64,000 nucleotides of DNA from Mixophyes australis (Eukaryota; Chordata; Amphibia; Anura; Limnodynastidae). The DNA lies in NCBI GenBank assembly GCA_036250195.1, contig JAVHZZ010000003.1:334934875-334998874 (forward strand). The letters are read 5' to 3'. The number at the start of each line of letters is the position of its first letter. Position 1 is the stretch's first letter. Shown here piece after piece: positions 56,832 to 64,000 of this stretch. A program made the position numbers and the translations under genes. The notes under the pieces are model-generated. The model was not told where the DNA came from. It saw only the letters and a program-made list of their open reading frames with translations, and searched no databases.

Positions 56832-57076
56832 GGGCCTGAATTATTAAGGATCTTACATTAAGAAGTTTCTTATTTCAGTCTCCTGGACAAAACTATGTTA
56901 CAATGCAAGGGGTGCAAATGAGTTTTCTGTTTTGCACATAAGTTAATACTTACACAAATACTTGATAGCTTATTTGTACACTGAAATGTAAAGTTGATAT
57001 TTGTGTGCTACATGAAAAAACAGTCAGTATTTAACTTATGTGCAAAACAGAAAACTATTTTGCACTCCTTGCATTG
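56832..57076. mobile_element. Hairpin MITE, right end truncated
   Basis: The left end reads GGGCCTGAATTATTAAGGAT. Two 46-bp blocks facing each other (56901-56946 and 57031-57076, around TGCAAAACAGAAAACT) are nearly perfect inverted copies. The matching outer right end is missing, so the element was cut after the right arm's inner part. No coding capacity. Confidence 0.7.
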
Positions 57077-57470
57077 TATTATTCATCATTGCATGGTGAA
57101 TAATACTCATCGGCCAACCAATAACTAACATGGTGACCATATAAAGTAATCAGAATAATGTATTTGTGGCAGTCTTGGTGCACATATAGGTTACATATAG
57201 ACGCGGGTGTTTATGTGGAGGTCACAAAGATGTTGTACCACGAATTGCAGACAGTGTAACACATTTCTGAAAAATCTCGATGCCAAATGAGAAGTGGCGT
57301 GATGGAATTAACTTCCAACAGGGTAGACAGCGGTGCAGGTGTGTAAACAATGAACTCTGCAAATATTAATAGGTCCGGCCCCTGAAATGTGGAGAGGCCC
57401 CTCTTTCTCAGTCTCTAAAGTGCGGTAAATAGCAACATGAAGAAAGTACTTATGTGTCCCAGATAGCTGG
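57077..57470. other. Non-coding stretch, no gene seen
   Basis: No exon or element recognised. Confidence 0.35.
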
Positions 57471-58034
57471 TCAGCAGAGTGATGGACTGTGCTCGTTGTC
57501 AGCGGACTGATGGACTGTGCTCGCTGTCAGCGGACTGATGGACTGTGTTCACTGTTAGCGGAGTGATGGACTGTGCTCGTTGTTAGCGGACTGATGGACT
57601 GTGCTCGTTGTTAGCAGACTGATGGACTGTGTTTGCTGTCAGCGGACTGATGGACTGTGTTCACTGTTAGCGGAGTGATGGACTGTGCTCATTGTTAGCG
57701 GACTGATGGACTGTGCTCGCTGTCAGCGGACTGATGGACTGTGTTCGCTGACAGCAGAGTGATGGACTGTGCTTGCTGTCAACGGAGCGATAGACTGTAC
57801 TCGCTGACAGCGGAGTTATGGTCTGTGCTCGCTATCAGTGGACTGAAGGACTGTGCTCACTGTCAGCTGACTAATGGACTGTATTCGCTGTCAGCGGAGT
57901 AATGGACTGTGCTTGCTGTCAGTGGAATGATGGACTGTACTTGCTGTCAGCGGAGTGATGGACTGTTCTCGTCAGCGGAGTGATGGTCTGTGTTCGCTGT
58001 CAGCGGACTGATGGACTGTGCACGCTGTCAGCTT
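57471..58034 (+). repeat. 28-bp minisatellite, about 20 copies
   Basis: Units of the form TGATGGACTGTGCTCGCTGT followed by CAGCGGAC run head to tail. Copies differ at GGAC/GGAG, CTCG/TTCG/TTCA and GTCA/GTTA. Most are 28 bp; a few in the right half are shorter or altered. Not part of a recognised gene. Confidence 0.95.
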
Positions 58035-60149
58035 GGTTGTAGTCTCCCCAGGTCACATGAGATTTCACCAAAACCCGGAGTTTCGCTCTCAGTTTTTGGA
58101 CTAGTTTGTTACTCTTCAGTGTTTGCCATACACAGGCCTCTCACAAATCTCTCACAATATGACCCCCAGCTTAGCAATAAAAGCAGTAAATGCTCCTCCC
58201 CCTGCACCATTCTTTTCTCTGCTGTTCTCCCCCAGGTCCCAGTGGTGGTGTTACACACATATATAACCTTAGGTATAGCTAGGTAACTGATTGGTCAATG
58301 TAAGTCCACCAGGGGATGTTGTGATTAGGTGGGGACAGAAGGGGCTCTGGTTTCATATGCAGCCTCATCAGAGCCAGATTGTGGATGTAGGAGTGTGACT
58401 GAGAGAACCAATAGCTTTCCACTGGTCTGCGTGGTCATCCCCTATGAGCCAAGTCTAGGGGATGTCCATAAGAGGCGCACCCACCAGGGGCCCTGGAATT
58501 GTATTGGAGGCCCTGGACACCACATATACAGACTGTCAGCTGATATATGGAGGAGGTTGTTTATAACCAATCAGTGGATCAGCAGGACACGAGCCGCCCC
58601 CATGTCGCAATACTCCTTGGTGCGATCTCATGTTAGGAATTCCGTAAAAGTGGATGATTCTGTGAAATATAAGATGGAGATAAGAATGGAAGGAAGGGAC
58701 ACATGAGGCCTAGTTATCATCATAAATACAGATATTTTACCTGGAAAACCATTAAACAGATCATTCTGAAAATCAGAAAGGAAGAGTGTAAATAATTGCT
58801 ACTATTTGGTGATAATCTCATACGCACAGACATAATCACAAAGTGTCTTCAGTTACTGTGAGGCGCACTGCTAATAATGTCATGAGGAAAGGAATGCCAG
58901 GGGTAGGAACAGGAAAGACTGGAGTCATTTCTATTTCCAACTCAGACAGCATAAAGTCCCATGTATGTTGGATCATAGATCCCATACCTGTAGCTTAGTA
59001 TAATGTAATGGTGATTGGCGATTTCTCAGCCTCATGGCTACAGTACAGTTACATTGGTCATACTATGGGTAATCCCACACCTAGAAACATTGGCTAATTA
59101 ATAACAGTAATATGTATTTAGATAAAATGTTGTGCATAACATACATAACAAATACATAAATCCATAAGGATTGTGTTGGGACTTTTCTAGTAAAACCACA
59201 TAGACCAGCGGAGCTAAAGTACAAATTAATGGGTGTGAACACTGAATCAATAATAACAAAAAAACACAACCAAATACCAAAATGAACAAAACGATTCACA
59301 GACTGTTGAACACACAGTAGCAACCAATATAGCTGTACTAAATCACTGTATAAAATTAAATTCCTCACGCACTTAGGGAACAATGCCTAATTCCATTAAA
59401 TACCACCCAAAAAGAGTGCTAGATTCAAATTATACCTAATTACAGCCTCCTCTAGAAGCAACAGAGGAAGGAGGCTCAGTTATGATACACAGTAAAGTAC
59501 AATTATTGTTTCTGTTTTAAGATATCTACAGTGACTTGTTCATGTTTCGTTTCTGTGCCTTCTGCTGCATCTTCTCATTCCAACCATATTACACCGCCAG
59601 TAGCTGCACAGAAATGCCAGACAGGAGTCTGAGTGTAAAGAGTCGTAACTGGAAGATGCACCCAAACCTGCATATGGACGTAAGCAGCGGCAGGCTGGGC
59701 TTGGGGAAAGGGGGCATCTTCCTCCAGGACCGGTCCAATAGTGGACTACCTTGGGCTAGGTCACTGTAAGCTCTCCCTATTGACGTAAGCATCTTTGGTC
59801 AACATGCGCATTATGGAAATGCATATTTTACGCAAGAAAAATACCTTACGTCCAATTACACATAAGGCCCAGATTTAAAAGATCCAAGATCACAGAAAGT
59901 GAAACAGAGAAGCAACTAATATGTATAAAGATTTCTATCCTATTGATTGTATTATTTTAAGGTCATCCAGAGCTGCCATTTACCCTCATCCATTCCAAAA
60001 CAACAAAGTAAAGAGGTTACAGAGCATCTGTTCACATGCAGTATAGGTGTCCAATCTCTATGTGATAGAAATAGTTATGCTTCAAAGAACTGTTTGAAGA
60101 TATAATTGGGAAGATACCAAGTTTATTTATCCAAAGTATACCCACTTCT
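58035..60149. other. Non-coding stretch, no gene seen
   Basis: Open frames at 57990-58706 lie partly in the minisatellite and have no family resemblance. No element ends recognised. Confidence 0.35.
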
Positions 60150-60899
60150 GGCTGGCTTGCCACCCAGGGGTGCCTTACTATACCATGGAAGAATACCCAG
60201 TACCTTCTGCGGTTCATCAATCACTAAGACAAAGCAGTTATTAAGTACAACATTTTTTTATTATTAAACAATGCATAAGAATAAAAATGCACTTTAAACA
60301 AATGCCAAGCAGGTTTAACACACACCCTCTAGGCCAGAGGACTGCAGTCACCTTTACTCCTAGATACTTGAGTCCATGTTTGGCCTAATTTTCTTCAATC
60401 TACCAGTGTGGTAGGAATCTGATACAAAGTTCCCTGCTCCAGCAGGCCCACCAAGCTATCAGACTCAAGAGATGATGTGCTGAGAAACTGAGTACTATTT
60501 CAGCAGGAGCCAAAAACTCCAGTTTCCTGTCCCAGGGCTGACTTGTCACACTCCAAGAACTAGCTGATGGGTGGGGTCAGATATATCACCCTTCAGCGAT
60601 TATCAGCTGTCATAAGGGTCTGTTACAGGGCTGACCCTTCCAAAACACACACATACGCAGACCCCCTGCTATTGTGACTCCGTGCTGTGTAGCTGGTCAC
60701 AACCCAGAACAATGGGGACCAACTCAAGCTAACTGAAGGTCTGGATTCTGATAAGGGCTAGGCAACTACCAGGGTAACCCCTAACATGCTTTTTCCCTGA
60801 GATTCATTTTCCAACTGATTGGGACTTTCGGTCTCAGTGGTAAAGCAGGATACTGCGGCCCTTTCAGGTCATGTGACCAGGACCCTTCCGATAATTACC
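60150..60899 (-). mobile_element. Possible LTR, minus strand, uncertain
   Basis: The minus strand has a C/T- and G-mixed upstream part, then a TTTAATAATAAAAAAATG polyadenylation-like run, then CTGCTTTGTCTTAGTGATTG and CTGGGTGGCAAGCCAGCCAG. This resembles the R/U5 region of an LTR followed by leader sequence. No terminal TG...CA pair or target duplication was established, so the boundaries are arbitrary. Confidence 0.28.
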
Positions 60900-61214
60900 C
60901 ATAACCCACCTGGCAACATATCAATAACAATGTAAACAACCACAACAGTCCCTACAAGATAAACCAGATGTAGTTTCCACAGCATGCCTCATAGTATACA
61001 GAGCATACAAACACATGTATAGGTTAGAATTAACGTGAGTGTATACATTAATACATTGTTACAAAGCACGCCACACTTGCATCATGAATATATTATAAAC
61101 ACAGAGTAACGTTACCCCCAAGTAATGGTACACTGTCCCAAATTGTGCCCCAAAGTTCTAGGGAACATTAAAGGGCTAGAAAAGTATTTTGTCCATATGG
61201 TGCATATATATCAA
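60900..61214. other. Non-coding stretch, no gene seen
   Basis: No features recognised. Confidence 0.4.
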
Positions 61215-62146
61215 TAGAGATGGTCACTGATGTTCTGATTTTGGTTTTGCATCTGGATTAGTTTCGTGTTTTGGTTTTGGATCCCTATTTTTTTCTAAAG
61301 TCACATATTTTTGCTTTTTTTCCCCCCCTACATTATTATTAACCTCAATAACACTAATTTCAAGTCATTTGCAGTCAATTTTGTCCACCTCACAGGTCAC
61401 AATATAATTTTCATACACTTCCAAACAAAGACTGCATCGACCTGGCTGGATGCTAAACAATGACTCAAACAATCTGCAGTTCCTAGCACATCTAGGAAAC
61501 ATTGCCACACAGCAGTGTCAGTAAAGAAAGTGGTTCAAGATGGAATTGTCCTTGCTCTGACCCCCCAGGATGTGTGCTTTTGTCAGACCCAGACCATTCC
61601 AGGGTGCCAGACAAAGCACTAAAAAGAGCCATTGTAATTCACAGCAAAAAGCAAGTTCATCACTGAGCTTCGAATCGACCCCAATTCACAAAAAATTATA
61701 ATATAGTTAGGTACCTTTGACGTAAAGTGCAGATTACAAACACTTTGTGCAATACTGATGAAACAGCGGCAAAGTGGAAGGTAATACATATGCACATCTA
61801 TTTAGACATCCATGCTTACATTACTTCTGCAAGCAATGTTGTTCTTTGTTAATAAACTGTTGTCTTTATACCGTTCAATGAAATTAAAAATAATCCTCCA
61901 CCATTCTTCGGATGTTGATAATTGATAGTAGGATCAGGTGGAGCTACAGCAGAGGCTTCACTAATTCTGGTTAATTCTTTTACAGTAGACAAGACCAGAT
62001 GTCAAAATGTTGTGCTGAGACATCTGCATCATCAATGGGTGTCTAAGATTTTTGCAAAGCACACAACAGTATACAGCACATGTAGGTAAGATTGGCACAC
62101 AGTGGTAGCTGAAAGCAAAAGTGGTGCAAGATGGAATTGTCCTTGG
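61215..62146 (-). mobile_element. Fragment of the same hAT family, reversed, truncated by a Gypsy element
   Basis: The left edge TAGAGATGGTCACTGA is the reverse complement of the right end of the 5410-10030 element, followed by its TTTTGGTTTTGG tract and CATTATTATTAACCTCAATA. Further in, the minus strand encodes FDIWSCLL and DPTINYQ, a C-terminal-proximal transposase segment. A ~25-bp phrase (CAAGATGGAATTGTCCTTG) occurs at 61536 and again at the right edge. The other terminus is missing where Gypsy LTR sequence begins. Confidence 0.75.
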
Positions 62147-62448
62147 ACCCTCCTACCCACCCTATCTCTCTATGAACTATCGCAGAGCATCACCCGGCTC
62201 TCCCACTCAGTAATGGCTACCTAGTGCCTATCTTCCTCTTGGTACACGGTTCTCTATCACTGCTCCCTTAGAGGGTCGCGACCTGCAAGTTGGAAGCTGC
62301 AAAGCCCAAATTCCCTTGCGGGAATCCCTGGTGAAAACCTTCCGCTTTGTTAGATTCCGCGTCTATGGGTACCGCCTCTGAGTACCGCCAATGCCAGCTG
62401 AGACTAGACGGATCCCACTCATCCTAGTGAATCCTGACAGTAAGGACC
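62147..62448 (+). mobile_element. 5' LTR of a Ty3/Gypsy element, 5'-truncated
   Basis: It ends GTGAATCCTGACA, just before gag. It shares CAAAGCCCAAA, CCTTGCGGGAATCCCTGGTG and GTTAGA(T/C)TCCGCG(C/T)CT with the sequence at 63758-64000, which identifies both as LTR parts of one family. The TG start and promoter part are missing, so the LTR was truncated at its junction with the hAT fragment. Confidence 0.75.
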
Positions 62449-62452
62449 ACTC

Positions 62453-62975
62453 ATGACAGATCCCGATAGAGAACCTGTTCAAGCCCCGGCTCAGCCCCTC
62501 GTACTTGAGGCATCTCTTGCTTCCTCCATGTTATGCCTTCCCACTCCTTCTAAATTTGATGGGACCCCAAGTCCTGGTGGGGATTTTTGAAACTATGTTC
62601 AATTCAATTTGAGCTAATTCCGCAGAACTTTCCTACCTCTAGGTCCAAGGTCACTTACATTATCTCCCTGTTATCAGGACAAGTGTTGGCCTGGACTTCT
62701 ACCCTCTGGGAGCAGAATGATAACCTTCTAAATGACTCCTCAGCCTTTAAGATCTTTGATGAACCGATTCTTTCCGCAGCCTCTAGTATTCTCCGGGGCT
62801 ACGTCAGGGCTCACGTTCTGTGGCTCAGTATGTTATTGAATTCCAGACCCTGTCTTCAGAACTTCAGTGGAACGATGAGAACTTGTTAGTCACCTTCTGG
62901 CAGGGCCTTTCTGATAAGGTGAAGGATGCCCTCTCCTTCCAGGAATTACCCGCTACTTTTGATTCTAATTTCTTT
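62453..62975 (+). pseudogene. Ty3/Gypsy gag, broken
   Basis: An ATG just after the LTR opens MTDPDREPVQAPAQPLVLEA, ending with a stop after PSKFDGTPSPGGDF. The neighbouring frame then carries QFELIPQNFPTSRSKVTYII and SLLSGQVLAWTSTLWEQNDN, and another frame VAQYVIEFQTLSSELQWNDE and LSDKVKDALSFQELPATFDS. These are in the order of the capsid region of vertebrate Gypsy gag, the group from which PEG10/RTL genes were domesticated. At least two frameshifts and a stop separate the parts, so no capsid protein is made. The zinc knuckle is missing. Confidence 0.85.
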
Positions 62976-63141
62976 CCTCATCCTTCATCTAACTACGATT
63001 CCTATTGTTCTAGGTCTACCCTGGCTTCATCTGCATTTACCTCACATGGACTGGCCTTCCTCTCAAATTCTGGCTTGGGGCACAGCCTGTTCAGGAAGAT
63101 GCCTTACCCGAGTATAACCTCTGAGGACTCTCCATACCGTA

Positions 63142-63757
63142 ATGGACTCTACTACTTACATGCTTCCTCCCCAGTATTCTTTGTTTGCAGATGTCTTTAA
63201 TAAAGCATACACTGAACAACTACCTCCTCATCGATCATGGGATTGTCCCATCAACCTATTACCAGAAAAAATTCCTCCCAGAGGCCGAGTCTACCCTCTT
63301 TCCTTACCTGAGACCGAGGCCACCGCTTTATACATCAAAGAGAATTTACAACGGGGTTTTATTAGGCCATCCACTTCTCCAGCCGGGGCCGGATTCTTCT
63401 TTGTGAAAAAAAAGATGGTAGCCTGCGCCCTTGCATTGACTACAGAGGTCTAAATTCCATCACCATTAAAAACCGCTATCCCATCCTACTAATAACCAAG
63501 TTATTTGATCGTATTAAAGGTGCCAAAATTTTCACCAAATTGGACCTTCATTGGGCCTACAAGCTCATCAGGATATGAGCTGGGGATGAGTGGAAGAAAG
63601 CGTTCAACATGCTGGATGGCCACTACAAATACCTGGTGTTGCATTTTGGACTCTGTAATGCTCCAGCAGTGTTTCAAAGCTATGTCAATGAAATCTTCCG
63701 TGATTTACTATATTCCTTTGTGGTGGTCTATCTTGAAGACATCGTAATATTTTCATT
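63142..63757 (+). pseudogene. Ty3/Gypsy reverse transcriptase, N-terminal half, broken
   Basis: A frame from 63142 reads [59 protein letters not shown]. After a frameshift the next frames give [62 protein letters not shown]. This is Gypsy RT from the start of the domain through the catalytic YxDD box. In that box the first Asp is Glu (YLED), so it would be inactive even without the frameshifts. Protease is missing between gag and RT, and everything after the YLED box (rest of RT, RNase H, integrase) is deleted and replaced by LTR sequence. Confidence 0.88.
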
Positions 63758-64000
63758 GACCATTGACCTTTGGACCCTCCCTGACTACTCTTGCCTACTC
63801 TCCGTGGTACCTCGCTTCCTTGGTTTCGACTCGGCCTGTCTGACTACCCTCCATTCGCTGCACTGGTGACTTTCTGGGAGAACCGCGACCTGCACATCAC
63901 ACGCAGCAAAGCCCAAACCTCCTTGCGGGGGTCCCTGGTGAACACCGGTGGTGTGTTAGACTCCGCGCCTCTCAGGTTAGTAGCGCTAATACCAGTCAGT
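63758..64000 (+). mobile_element. 3' LTR part of the Gypsy element, running off the window
   Basis: RT sequence passes directly into CTTTGGACCCTCCCTGACTA and then the LTR phrases CAAAGCCCAAACCTCCTTGC, GGTCCCTGGTGAACACC and TTAGACTCCGCGCCTCTCAG. The start of the LTR is missing, so an internal deletion joined RT to mid-LTR. The end is not reached inside the window. Confidence 0.75.

Noticed and set aside
57990..58706. Two open frames after the minisatellite as exons
   Set aside because: The first begins within the minisatellite. Neither has recognisable domains or convincing splice sites.

Overview
The window reads as intergenic or intronic DNA of a large vertebrate genome, most likely a frog or toad (anuran amphibian). 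I found no exon of a recognisable host gene, no tRNA or rRNA gene and no CRISPR array. The vertebrate call rests on tRNA-derived SINEs with (GAT)n tails, L1-type LINE remnants, a Penelope-like element, Tc1/mariner copies, Ty3/Gypsy elements with long LTRs, and many short hAT-type elements with exact 8-bp target duplications. The anuran call is inference from this repeat mix; the species cannot be read from the sequence. Almost every open frame here is either a relic of a transposon protein or a chance frame.

Layout. 0-5.3 kb: a hairpin element, an L1-type reverse-transcriptase relic and a solo LTR (4450-5289). 5.4-10.0 kb: a 4.6-kb hAT element with an 8-bp target duplication, an array of twelve exact 100-bp units, a 238-residue open frame, and a decayed transposase on the opposite strand. 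12-14 kb: three repeats nested inside one another, then an LTR piece with internal ~97-bp subrepeats. 16-30 kb: a 95-bp-arm palindrome, hairpin elements, and at least four short hAT-type elements with perfect or near-perfect 8-bp duplications. 30-38 kb: SINE, Penelope-like reverse transcriptase ending in a Tc1 3' end, a TAA-flanked terminal-inverted-repeat element, and a LINE 3' end. 39-46 kb: a solo LTR with a perfect 5-bp duplication, a deletion derivative of the 5.4-kb hAT family, an antisense L1 relic and another hAT-type element. 48-50 kb: a dead Tc1 transposon split by a solo LTR. 51-54 kb: tandem copies of a repeat lodged in (TA)n, then an antisense Gypsy remnant (gag, protease, integrase zinc-binding region, 3' LTR). 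55-58 kb: SINE, hairpin element and a 28-bp minisatellite. 61-64 kb: a hAT end abutting a Gypsy element with broken gag and RT that runs off the window.

These parts do not form a pathway; they record layered insertions whose order can be read from the nesting. The most unusual items are the chimeric hAT element at 5410-10030 with its 100-bp array, the three-level nest at 12126-13260, the repeat family that sits inside TA microsatellites, and short sequence boxes shared between different LTRs. I see no convincing previously undescribed system beyond these.
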